DNA of 6,663 nt from DAOVRL01 sp964459805 (GTDB lineage: Bacteria; Planctomycetota; Phycisphaerae; Sedimentisphaerales; Anaerobacaceae). Shown piece after piece: positions 1-6,101 of this stretch; position 1 is the stretch's first letter, and every line of letters begins with the position of its first letter. The stretch lies in NCBI GenBank assembly GCA_964459805.1, contig CAYWOD010000199.1, positions 1-6,663 of the forward strand, read 5' to 3'. Made by a program: the position numbers and the translations under genes. The notes under the pieces were generated by a model, which was not told the DNA's origin, searched no databases, and saw only the letters and a program-made list of their open reading frames with translations.

Positions 1-131
1 TCCAGGAGGCGGACCTGCGGCGAGAGCGAGTCTTTGAAGCAGATGCGCAGGTCGTCGAAGAATTGAAACATGCAAAAAACACTTTAATGGAGCTGGTTCT
101 TCCCAGTCGTGCACTGAGGGGAAATGAGTGA
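1..131 (+). CDS. C-terminal fragment of an unidentified protein
   Basis: The frame starting at position 3 is open from the window edge to a TGA at 129-131 and gives about 42 residues. The other two forward frames close at 35-37 and 64-66. The peptide is rich in charged residues (Glu, Arg, Lys) and looks helical; it has no cysteines and no motif I recognise. The stop lies 34 bases before the cooF start, with no visible terminator between, so this gene is probably the upstream member of the same operon. Its function cannot be stated from this fragment. The frame itself could be fortuitous, because only a short piece is visible. Confidence 0.5.
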   Translation, partial: QEADLRRERVFEADAQVVEELKHAKNTLMELVLPSRALRGNE

Positions 132-165
132 CAAGAGATTCGTTTAGTTGTATTGGAGAGCGAGA

Positions 166-738
166 ATGGCTAAGGCAATTATGATCGATATCGAGAAGTG
201 CCTTGCTTGCAAGAGTTGCGAGATTGCGTGTGCAGTGGCTCATTCCAAGTCTGGAATTCTTGAAGAATGTATGACTGAGCAGCCCAAGCCACAAACAAGA
301 GTGACAGTCGAGGCCGCAGGAGAATTTGGTGTCCCCATGCAGTGCAGGCATTGCGAGGATGCTCCATGTATAACAGTTTGTCCGACTGAAGCGATACATC
401 GGCACCAGCCGGATGGGCCGGTGTTAATCGAACAAGATAAGTGTATAGGCTGTAAGTTTTGCCTTATGGTTTGTCCATTTGGTGTTATCAATGTCTCCAA
501 CGACGACAAGGTTATGGTCAAGTGCGACCTGTGCATTGAGCGGACCGAGGCCGGCCAGGAACCGGCTTGCGTTGAGGCCTGCCCCACGAAAGCGTTGAAA
601 TTAGTTGATGAAAAGGATTTGGCAGCCGGCAAGCGCCGGGCTGCCGCCCGAGAACTCGTATTATCAATTCAAAAAAATAATAATAGGGACGCCGCTTCGG
701 TGGCACCCAAAGAAAACCCAAAAGAGAATCCACAATGA
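166..738 (+). CDS. cooF: CooF-like ferredoxin with four [4Fe-4S] clusters, electron carrier for CO dehydrogenase
   Basis: The product has 190 residues. I chose ATG 166 because GGAGAG at 155-160 lies 5 bases upstream; the frame also allows a TTG at 148 with no good ribosome site. Sixteen cysteines form four [4Fe-4S] motifs: C12-C15-C18-C22, C60-C63-C68-C72, C93-C96-C99-C103 and C120-C123-C135-C139, with Pro after the last Cys in three of them. This is the pattern and length of CooF, the cytoplasmic ferredoxin-like protein that takes electrons from the CooS CO dehydrogenase. Related HycB/HydN/DmsB-type subunits share the layout, so the CooF name rests partly on the cooS gene at 6102. There is no signal peptide or membrane segment. 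The tail after about residue 150 is Lys/Asn/Pro-rich with a KENP repeat and is probably flexible. The stop overlaps the next gene by ATGA (735-738), implying translational coupling. Confidence 0.85.
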   Translation: MAKAIMIDIEKCLACKSCEIACAVAHSKSGILEECMTEQPKPQTRVTVEAAGEFGVPMQCRHCEDAPCITVCPTEAIHRHQPDGPVLIEQDKCIGCKFCLMVCPFGVINVSNDDKVMVKCDLCIERTEAGQEPACVEACPTKALKLVDEKDLAAGKRRAAARELVLSIQKNNNRDAASVAPKENPKENPQ

Positions 739-1031
739 TAAGCGTGACTGTATGCGTGGGCAGCTCGTGCCACATCAAAGGTGCGCGGGAGCTGATAGCT
801 CGTTTTAATGATTTTCTGAGTACTGAGGGTCTTGAGGATAGGGTTGAGCTAAAGGGCTCGTTTTGCATGGAGCACTGTGGCGAGGGGATTAACTGGATGA
901 TCAACGACGAGATTTTTAGTAGCTCCAGCGTGGAAGAGGGGGCCGAAATGTTCCGAAAGAAAGTTCTGGGCATTTTGAATGAAAAGCCCTCGGATAGGCC
1001 TGCTGAAGATTCGACTCAGACGGGAGTATAG
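735..1031 (+). CDS. Small thioredoxin-like [2Fe-2S] ferredoxin
   Basis: This 98-residue protein has the four cysteines of the thioredoxin-like [2Fe-2S] ferredoxin fold, C7 and C12 (CVGSSC) and C44 and C48 (CMEHC), the same fold as the 24 kDa NuoE subunit. It corresponds to the core of NuoE without the N-terminal helical domain. Stand-alone copies are common in HydABC-type hydrogenase loci, where they are thought to shuttle electrons or assist the complex; the role here is inferred. Residues after about 80 are polar and probably disordered. Its ATG lies inside the cooF stop (ATGA), and its own ribosome site is weak (AAAGAGA near 721), so coupled translation is likely. The next gene starts one base after its stop. 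Confidence 0.85.
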   Translation: MISVTVCVGSSCHIKGARELIARFNDFLSTEGLEDRVELKGSFCMEHCGEGINWMINDEIFSSSSVEEGAEMFRKKVLGILNEKPSDRPAEDSTQTGV

Positions 1032-1032
1032 C

Positions 1033-1542
1033 ATGGAACCTTCTAAAAGCCGAGCGCCCGGCCAAACCAGCGCTATATTGCAGCACACGCCCAACGGCGT
1101 TCTTCTGGTTGACAAGCGGACGCGCATCCGTTTCGTTAATCCCGCCTTCTTGACTATGTTCCGATGTGCCGACGAGGAGCTTTCCGGCCGATGGGCCAAG
1201 GAGTTCGTCCACTCCGACTGCTTTGAACGTGCCATCGCCGCGGGCGGGTCGCTCATGGTCAAGGAGAGCATTCCCGAGCACAGGGTCAGTTTCCGCGTGG
1301 GCATTTTCCCTATCGAGGGCAAGGCCCTCTACTGCGGCATTTTCATCGACATCTCAGAGGAGGAAAAGGCCAGAAAGGACTTGCTCGATCTCAGGGCGCA
1401 GACTCTCAAACGGGCGCAGGAAGTAATCTCGCGGCAAATGGAGACAGCACAAGAAATAGCCAGACTACTGGGCGAGACGACAGCGGAGACTAAGGTCCTT
1501 TTGATGAAACTTATCTCCCTCTATCAGGAAGAGAGTCAGTGA
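1033..1542 (+). CDS. PAS-domain sensor protein with a helical C-terminal tail
   Basis: The product has 169 residues. ATG 1033 is preferred: GGGAG at 1022-1026 lies 6 bases upstream and the preceding gene stops at 1031. The frame is open further upstream, but that part overlaps the previous gene. Residues 12-107 fit a PAS fold: an LQHTPNGVLLVD start, the VNPAF turn near 35-39, and an FIDISEEE exit near 104-111. Residues 110-169 are predicted helical or coiled-coil and include EVISRQMETAQEIARLLGET (130-149) followed by TAETK. From memory, a tail of this type occurs in PAS-containing proteins of [FeFe]-hydrogenase loci, including sensory hydrogenases; this should be confirmed by search. There is no kinase, DNA-binding or H-cluster domain, so it probably signals by protein contact, the natural partner being the phosphatase that overlaps its stop. 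The ligand is unknown; no obvious haem or flavin motif is visible. Confidence 0.8.
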   Translation: MEPSKSRAPGQTSAILQHTPNGVLLVDKRTRIRFVNPAFLTMFRCADEELSGRWAKEFVHSDCFERAIAAGGSLMVKESIPEHRVSFRVGIFPIEGKALYCGIFIDISEEEKARKDLLDLRAQTLKRAQEVISRQMETAQEIARLLGETTAETKVLLMKLISLYQEESQ

Positions 1543-2696
1543 TGAGGTTGTTTTACGAGTGGGGCACGAGACAGCTCCAAAAACATGGTGAAGAACTCTG
1601 CGGCGACAACTTAGGAATTGCCCGTCACGCCGATTACGTCACGCTTGCCCTTTCTGACGGTCTGGGAAGCGGGGTCAAAGCCAACATCCTATCAATGCTG
1701 ACTACGCGAATCGTTATGCATCTGATGGAGAATGAGTTGCCCCTGAGCGAAGTGGTGGAGACACTGGGTAAAACACTGCCTGTATGTAACGTGCGAAAGA
1801 TCGCTTACAGCACATTTGCCATCGGGCAGTTTTTTCGCGATGGGCACGCCAGGGTAGTGGAGTTCGATACACCGTCGTTCATTTTGTTGCGGCGGCGCAA
1901 CTCTGTCGCCGTGCCTTACGAGGAGCGGCAAATCGAAGGAAAGACCATTCGCGAATCAGAGTTACAACTGCAAATGGGGGATTGGGTTGTGTTTGTCTCA
2001 GATGGTGTAGTAAATGCCGGCATTGGAGGACGCTATCCTCTTGGGTGGGGCTCAGATGAAATCACGCGGTTCCTCGAGGAGCACTGTCACCCGGACCTTT
2101 CTGCCGACGAGCTGGCCGAGAAGCTCGCGCAGGCCGTCTGGGACCTTTACTGTGGGGAGCCTGGGGACGATGCCAGCGTGGCCGTGATAAAGGCTCGACG
2201 CAAGCTTACGGTCAGCGTGTTGACCGGCCCACCTGCGGACAGGAGCGCCGACAAAGCGGTTGTCGCCAGGTTCACACAACGTCGAGGGTATCTGGCGGTT
2301 TGCGGAGGAACTACGGCAAAAATTGTCGCCCGTCATAGAGGCAGTAAGTCGTTCGAAGTCGATCTGGCGACGGTGAAACCCGATGTTCCTCCATTGGCCA
2401 GGGTTGAAGGTGTTGACCTGACGACTGAGGGAATCTTGACACTTACCAAAGCCAATGACCTACTTCGTTCGGGTGCGGATAAAGAGAGCGTAAAGTTCGA
2501 TACGGATGGTGCCTCGGCACTGGTCCGGTTGTGCCTGGATGTCGATCAAGTCCATTTTATGGTGGGCTTGAGCGTGAACCCTGCACATCAAAACCCCGAA
2601 CTGCCGCGACAACTGGGCATGAAGTTGGCTGTCGTCCGGGAGATTGCCGAGGAGCTGCGGAAAAGGGGCAAGGAGGTAAGCGTTGAGACCGTATAA
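1542..2696 (+). CDS. SpoIIE/PP2C-family serine phosphatase with an unassigned C-terminal domain
   Basis: The product has 384 residues from ATG 1542, which shares a base with the PAS stop (TGATG); AGGAAGAG at 1526-1533 is the ribosome site. A GTG at 1539 would add one residue. Residues 1-217 form a PP2C-like phosphatase domain with the metal-binding aspartates in place: D22 in CGDN, D39 in LSDGLGSG, D154 in VSDGV and D209-D210 in GDDASVAVI, so it is probably active. Residues 218-384 form a second domain with CGGTT at 254-258 and GVDLTTEG at 290-297, which I cannot assign to a named family. SpoIIE-type phosphatases usually dephosphorylate anti-sigma-factor antagonists in partner-switching systems. 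No antagonist or kinase gene is visible here, so the substrate is unknown. Similar phosphatases recur in HydABC-type hydrogenase loci, which suggests a role tied to NAD(H)/ferredoxin metabolism. There is no membrane segment. Confidence 0.85.
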   Translation: MRLFYEWGTRQLQKHGEELCGDNLGIARHADYVTLALSDGLGSGVKANILSMLTTRIVMHLMENELPLSEVVETLGKTLPVCNVRKIAYSTFAIGQFFRDGHARVVEFDTPSFILLRRRNSVAVPYEERQIEGKTIRESELQLQMGDWVVFVSDGVVNAGIGGRYPLGWGSDEITRFLEEHCHPDLSADELAEKLAQAVWDLYCGEPGDDASVAVIKARRKLTVSVLTGPPADRSADKAVVARFTQRRGYLAVCGGTTAKIVARHRGSKSFEVDLATVKPDVPPLARVEGVDLTTEGILTLTKANDLLRSGADKESVKFDTDGASALVRLCLDVDQVHFMVGLSVNPAHQNPELPRQLGMKLAVVREIAEELRKRGKEVSVETV

Positions 2697-2814
2697 CCGC
2701 CGGCTGGGTAACTCGAAAGGACTTAAACCGGGAAACAGCATATTGACAGCAAGCAGGTTTTGGAGTAGAAGGAAGGATTCTATGTTGGTAAGCAGCGATT
2801 GGAGAAAACAGTAA
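2683..2814 (+). CDS. Possible 43-codon ORF filling the gap before the NuoE-like gene
   Basis: A TTG at 2683 is preceded, 5 bases away, by AAGGAGGT at 2670-2677, a full match to the anti-Shine-Dalgarno core. The frame stays open for 43 codons to a TAA at 2812-2814, two bases before the NuoE-like ATG at 2817. The peptide is strongly basic, has two tryptophans and no cysteines, and I recognise no family. An internal ATG at 2782 has its own strong site, AAGGAAGG (2769-2776), and would give a 10-residue peptide. Against it being a gene: the start is TTG, the AAGGAGGT lies inside codons of the phosphatase tail, and 43 open codons can arise by chance. It could be a small protein, a leader that couples translation to the next gene, or nothing. 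Confidence 0.25.
   Translation: MRPYNRRLGNSKGLKPGNSILTASRFWSRRKDSMLVSSDWRKQ
2743..2771 (+). promoter_or_regulatory. Possible sigma-70-type promoter for the NuoE-like/NuoF-like genes
   Basis: TTGACA (2743-2748) is a perfect -35 box and is followed after exactly 17 bases by TAGAAG (2766-2771), a 4-of-6 match to TATAAT. It sits in the only sizeable gap between the signalling genes and the NuoE-like gene. Transcription would begin near 2778, giving a leader of about 39 bases in which GGAGA (2801-2805) serves the ATG at 2817. The weak -10 box and the lack of any organism-specific reference keep this tentative. Confidence 0.35.
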
Positions 2815-2816
2815 AT

Positions 2817-3311
2817 ATGCCGGAAGACAGTGAAATTATAGAACAGATAGTTGACCGCTATGATGGGGATGACGGGATGCTCATACCCATGATGCAGGAC
2901 CTCCAGGCAGAATCTGGGTACTTGCCCGCCGACCAACTGCGCTGCCTTGGAAGGCGCCTTAGATTGCCGTTGAGCCGGCTGTACGCTGTGGCTACATTCT
3001 ATTCGTCCTTTCGGCTTGCGCCAAAGGGCGCACATGAAGTAACGCTTTGTATGGGCACAGTATGTTATCTTAAAGGTTCAGCGAGTATTTCAGAGGCCAT
3101 AACCCGGGAATTCCAGGTTGAGCCGGGCGGCACGACACGCGACCGCTTGTTCAGCTTCCAAGCCGTGAATTGCATGGGAGCTTGTGCAGTGGCACCGGTG
3201 ATGACGGTGGATGCGAAATACTATAACGGTGTCAGTCCCGCCTCTGCTCTTGAAATTCTTTACGGACTTACCAAGGAACACGTGACTGCTGACGAGGAGG
3301 AACAAACATGA
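2817..3311 (+). CDS. hydC: NuoE/HydC-like [2Fe-2S] subunit of an NADH-linked oxidoreductase
   Basis: The product has 164 residues, the usual size for NuoE (24 kDa) or HydC. An N-terminal helical part (about 1-70), with the familiar GYLP and YAVATFYSSF stretches, leads into a thioredoxin-like [2Fe-2S] domain with C78 and C83 (CMGTVC) and C119 and C123 (CMGAC). It passes electrons between the FMN subunit and other clusters, or forms a side site in bifurcating enzymes. ATG 2817 is preferred, with GGAGA at 2801-2805; an in-frame TTG at 2799 would add six residues with no clear ribosome site. The stop overlaps the next start by ATGA (3308-3311), so the pair is translationally coupled and surely forms one complex. 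The alternative name nuoE is equally defensible; no other complex I genes are present. Confidence 0.92.
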   Translation: MPEDSEIIEQIVDRYDGDDGMLIPMMQDLQAESGYLPADQLRCLGRRLRLPLSRLYAVATFYSSFRLAPKGAHEVTLCMGTVCYLKGSASISEAITREFQVEPGGTTRDRLFSFQAVNCMGACAVAPVMTVDAKYYNGVSPASALEILYGLTKEHVTADEEEQT

Positions 3312-5176
3312 CAGAGCTTGGCATCAAGCGCTTCAGCAGTCTTGTGGAACTGGAGGGTATGCGGGAAAAGCTGGTCAACTCGCGTAGCGCTTCTGCGAAG
3401 TCCATACATGTCTGTACCGGCCCAGGCTGTGCGGCCAAGGGCTCATTTAAGCTGTACGAGATCTTTTGCGCGGCGGTGGAACAGGCTGGTTCAGACGTGC
3501 AGATCCAGGCGAAAGGTGTAGGCTGCCACGGTCTGTGCGAGTACGGACCGATTGTTCTGGTCCAGCCCGGTGAGATTTTCTACCAGCGGGTCGAGGAGCC
3601 CGATGTAGCAGAGATTTTCCGTGAAACGGTGCTCGGAGGAAGGGTTGTGGAGCGGCTGTTATACGAGGACCCCAACACGGGCAAAAAGGTTGAGAAGGCA
3701 GATGAGATACCTTTCTACAAGGTTCAGGAGCGGATTGCTCTCTCTGGTAACGGGCTTCTCGACCCCACGGAGATAAGCGACTATATCGCGGAAGGGGGAT
3801 ACACTGCTCTTGCAAAGGTACTCTCCCCGATGACGCCCGAAGAGGTGATTTCCGAAGTGGAATTATCGGGTCTGAGAGGCCGGGGTGGTGGGGGCTTTCC
3901 AACTGGGCGGAAATGGCGTTCGTGCCGCCAGGCGCAGGGTTCGCCCAAATATGTCATCTGCAACGGCGACGAGGGTGACCCCGGGGCTTTTATGGACCGG
4001 TGTATTATGGAGGGCAACCCCCACTCGGTCATCGAGGGGATGCTCATTGGGGCGTACGCTATCGGATCGGAACATGGGTATATCTATGTCCGGAACGAAT
4101 ACCCACTTTCGGTCGAGCGTTTAAAGAATGCGGTCGCACAAGCCAAGGAACTCGGTCTTGTCGGCGAGAGGATTCTGGGCAGTTCATTTTCTTTTGACAT
4201 TCGTATTAACCGGGGCGGCGGTGCATTTGTTTGCGGCGAGTCCACGGCACTGATGGCCTCGCTGGAAGGTCGGCCGGGTGAACCCAGAGCGAAGTACGTC
4301 CATACTGTCGAGAGCGGCTTTCGCGGCAAGCCAACCAATCTCAATAACGTAGAGACGTGGGCCAATATTCCAGCCATTATCAATAAAGGTGGCGAATGGT
4401 TTGCGGGCATTGGGACCGAAAAGTCCAAAGGAACCAAGGTATTCAGCTTGGTTGGAAATGTGGTAAATACAGGGCTGGTGGAGGTCCCGATGGGCATCAC
4501 GCTGCGACGGATCATTGACGAAATCGGCGGAGGGATACGGGACGGCAAGCGTTTCAAGGCCGTCCAGACGGGAGGCCCCTCCGGTGGGTGCATACCTGCC
4601 GAACACTTGGATGCCCGCGTGGACTTTGATGAGCTTACAAAACTGGGGTCGATGATGGGCTCAGGCGGCATGATCGTCATGGACGAGGATACATGTATGG
4701 TAAGGGTCGCCAGATACTTCACCAACTTCCTCCAGAAGGAGTCGTGCGGCAAATGCACACCTTGCCGCGAGGGCTTGGCCCAGATGCTGCATATCCTCGA
4801 GCGCATAACCGATGGAGAAGGTCAGGTTGGTGACATAGAGAGGCTTGAGGAGCTGGGAGATCTGTTGGAGGGGACCGCTCTGTGCGCTCTTGGCAAGACC
4901 GCTGCAAACCCCGTTATCTCTACCATTCGCTATTTCCGCGACGAATACGATGCGCACATTCTGGACCGGCGCTGTCCGGCAAAAGAGTGTCGCGGTTTGT
5001 TCCGCTACGAGATCGATCCGGAGGCATGTAAGGCTTGTGGTATTTGTTTGAAGGATTGTCCTGCAGACGCCATTACCGGCGAGAAGAAAGTCCCGCATGT
5101 AATCAACCAGGAAAAGTGCACGTTGTGTGGGACGTGTTGGGAGAAATGTCCCTTCAGCGCAGTGCTGAAGGTATAA
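3308..5176 (+). CDS. hydB: NuoF/HydB-like FMN- and NAD(H)-binding subunit
   Basis: The product has 622 residues, with a textbook AGGAGG at 3295-3300 before the ATG. It has the three-part HydB architecture. Residues 30-90 form a thioredoxin-like [2Fe-2S] domain (C36, C41, C73, C77). The NuoF core carries the FMN/NADH glycine loop GRGGGGFPTGRKW (191-203), NGDEGDPGAFMDR (219-231) and a [4Fe-4S] site at C480, C483, C486 and C526. The C-terminus is a two-cluster ferredoxin domain (C574-C577-C580-C584 and C604-C607-C610-C614). C556 and C561 lie just before it, in a segment where HydB proteins carry conserved cysteines, possibly for zinc. The subunit moves electrons between NAD(P)H and iron-sulfur clusters through FMN, and in HydABC it is the proposed bifurcation site. 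One local departure: after CGESTAL (309-315) the usual KPPFPA loop is replaced by KYVHTV (329-334), close to the cofactor site. The frame is intact throughout. It is distinguished from plain complex I NuoF by the extra N- and C-terminal domains. Confidence 0.93.
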   Translation: MTELGIKRFSSLVELEGMREKLVNSRSASAKSIHVCTGPGCAAKGSFKLYEIFCAAVEQAGSDVQIQAKGVGCHGLCEYGPIVLVQPGEIFYQRVEEPDVAEIFRETVLGGRVVERLLYEDPNTGKKVEKADEIPFYKVQERIALSGNGLLDPTEISDYIAEGGYTALAKVLSPMTPEEVISEVELSGLRGRGGGGFPTGRKWRSCRQAQGSPKYVICNGDEGDPGAFMDRCIMEGNPHSVIEGMLIGAYAIGSEHGYIYVRNEYPLSVERLKNAVAQAKELGLVGERILGSSFSFDIRINRGGGAFVCGESTALMASLEGRPGEPRAKYVHTVESGFRGKPTNLNNVETWANIPAIINKGGEWFAGIGTEKSKGTKVFSLVGNVVNTGLVEVPMGITLRRIIDEIGGGIRDGKRFKAVQTGGPSGGCIPAEHLDARVDFDELTKLGSMMGSGGMIVMDEDTCMVRVARYFTNFLQKESCGKCTPCREGLAQMLHILERITDGEGQVGDIERLEELGDLLEGTALCALGKTAANPVISTIRYFRDEYDAHILDRRCPAKECRGLFRYEIDPEACKACGICLKDCPADAITGEKKVPHVINQEKCTLCGTCWEKCPFSAVLKV

Positions 5177-5191
5177 AGAAAGGCAAAAGCA

Positions 5192-5974
5192 GTGCCCACA
5201 GTAACCATAGACGGATGTGAGGTCAAGGTTAAAAGGGACGCCACGATTCTGGACGCCGCGCGAAAGGCCGGAATATGGATTCCTACCCTTTGCTACCACC
5301 CGGCCGTTCCATCCGAAGCAACGTGTCGGCTGTGCATCGTAGAGCTTGACCGCGGGGACTGGAGGCAACTGGTTACCTCCTGCAATTATCCGGTGCGCCG
5401 GGATATCGTCGTTTACGCTTCCAGCGAAAGGGCCAAGAAAGCGCGTCGAGGTGTGATGGAGCTTTTACTTGCAAGGGCCCCGGAAAGTCAGGAGCTCAAG
5501 GCCCTCGCCGAACGTATGGGTGTGAAAGGAACACCTTACCCGAATGTAACGGACAGTCAGCGAAATTGTATCCTGTGTGGTTTGTGCGTCCAGGTATGTG
5601 AGCAGATAATTGGCAAGGCGGCCATTAGTTTTGCCGGACGCGGCGCCGAAAGAACCGTAGCGGCTCCGTTTAGGCAGCCTTCCGAGGATTGCATCGGCTG
5701 CGGAGCGTGCGCAGCTATTTGCCCGGTCGGAACCATCAAAGTAAGGCTTCATAAGGATCAGCAGGAGGTGGAGATATCCCCGTTCAAGTCACGGGTAAAG
5801 CTGCTTGTCTGTCAGGAATGTGGAACGCCTATTGTGAGCACCGAGGTCAGTGAGCAGGTTTTGAGAAAGAGCCAAATTGATTGGCAAGAATGCCGAGAGC
5901 TTGTGCGGCTCTGTCCGAAATGCAGAAGGTCGCAGACTTCTGCACGTCTCAGGGCTGCATCAGTTTACAAATGA
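5192..5974 (+). CDS. HoxU/NuoG-N-terminus-like iron-sulfur adaptor subunit with a C-terminal CxxC/CxxC module
   Basis: The product has 260 residues from a GTG start; GAAAGG at 5178-5183 lies 8 bases upstream, and 15 bases separate it from the NuoF-like stop. Residues 1-75 form a plant-type [2Fe-2S] domain (C34, C45, C48, C64). The His-Cys [4Fe-4S] motif usual at this point in NuoG, HydA and HoxU is absent: the segment 90-110 has no histidine or cysteine. A two-cluster ferredoxin domain follows (C126-C129-C132-C136 and C167-C170-C173-C177). The C-terminus adds C207/C210 and C241/C244, a spacing that suggests a zinc ribbon or a rubredoxin-like site. There is no H-cluster, molybdopterin or formate dehydrogenase domain. 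In NAD-linked hydrogenases and formate dehydrogenases this part wires the catalytic module to NuoE/NuoF. With cooF and cooS around it, it may wire CO dehydrogenase to the diaphorase; that is inference. Confidence 0.88.
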   Translation: MPTVTIDGCEVKVKRDATILDAARKAGIWIPTLCYHPAVPSEATCRLCIVELDRGDWRQLVTSCNYPVRRDIVVYASSERAKKARRGVMELLLARAPESQELKALAERMGVKGTPYPNVTDSQRNCILCGLCVQVCEQIIGKAAISFAGRGAERTVAAPFRQPSEDCIGCGACAAICPVGTIKVRLHKDQQEVEISPFKSRVKLLVCQECGTPIVSTEVSEQVLRKSQIDWQECRELVRLCPKCRRSQTSARLRAASVYK

Positions 5975-6084
5975 GAGTAAGTGTGACACGAGCCCAAATG
6001 TCAATGAGACGAAGCTGGCTCCACTTGAAATATAGGATGAAATACGATATGGTGACTATTTTTGATATCTTTGGAGTTAACTGA
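5971..6084 (+). CDS. Possible 37-codon ORF overlapping the adaptor stop
   Basis: An ATG at 5971 overlaps the preceding TGA (ATGA, 5971-5974) and its frame is open for 37 codons to a TGA at 6082-6084, 17 bases before cooS. The peptide is basic, Met-rich (six Met) and cysteine-free, and matches nothing I know. There is no clear ribosome site before the ATG, and the part after about 6025 is AT-rich and looks more like promoter DNA than coding sequence. The ATGA overlap is the only real argument for it; a chance ORF is more likely. Confidence 0.18.
   Translation: MRVSVTRAQMSMRRSWLHLKYRMKYDMVTIFDIFGVN
6025..6053 (+). promoter_or_regulatory. Possible sigma-70-type promoter for cooS
   Basis: TTGAAA (6025-6030, 5 of 6 to TTGACA) is followed after 17 bases by TATGGT (6048-6053, 4 of 6 to TATAAT). 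It lies in the 127-base gap before cooS, in locally AT-rich sequence. Transcription would start near 6060, leaving a leader of about 42 bases that contains the cooS ribosome site GAGGTG (6090-6095). This would let cooS be expressed apart from the upstream genes. The match is moderate and untested. Confidence 0.33.
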
Positions 6085-6101
6085 TTACTGAGGTGTTGTT
6101 C

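Noticed and set aside
63..88. TTGAAA and TTTAAT as a promoter for cooF
   Set aside because: The spacer is only 14 bases and the boxes lie inside the apparent upstream coding frame.
670..678. Run of seven A near the end of cooF as a programmed frameshift site
   Set aside because: The zero frame continues to a sensible stop that overlaps the next start by ATGA; there is no supporting stem-loop or alternative product.
2697..2735. CCGG-rich segment after the phosphatase gene as a terminator
   Set aside because: No stable stem with a T-tract can be drawn; the repeats are short and imperfect.
4084..4806. Long minus-strand open frame (240 codons) within the NuoF-like gene
   Set aside because: It is opposite an intact, motif-rich coding sequence, shows no family features of its own and has no ribosome site worth noting; it is a shadow of codon bias.
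4661..5368. Minus-strand open frame (235 codons) spanning the NuoF-like and adaptor genes
   Set aside because: It is the reverse image of two confidently assigned cysteine-rich genes and lacks recognisable domains.
5984..6003. TGACA-N10-TGTCA inverted repeat as a CooA or CRP/FNR operator before cooS
   Set aside because: The arms are only 5 bases, the spacing is too long, and the half-sites point the opposite way from CooA-type TGTCR...YGACA sites.
5990..6021. GAGCC...GGCTC stem as a terminator after the adaptor gene
   Set aside because: The stem is 5 base pairs with a 22-base loop and no following T-tract.
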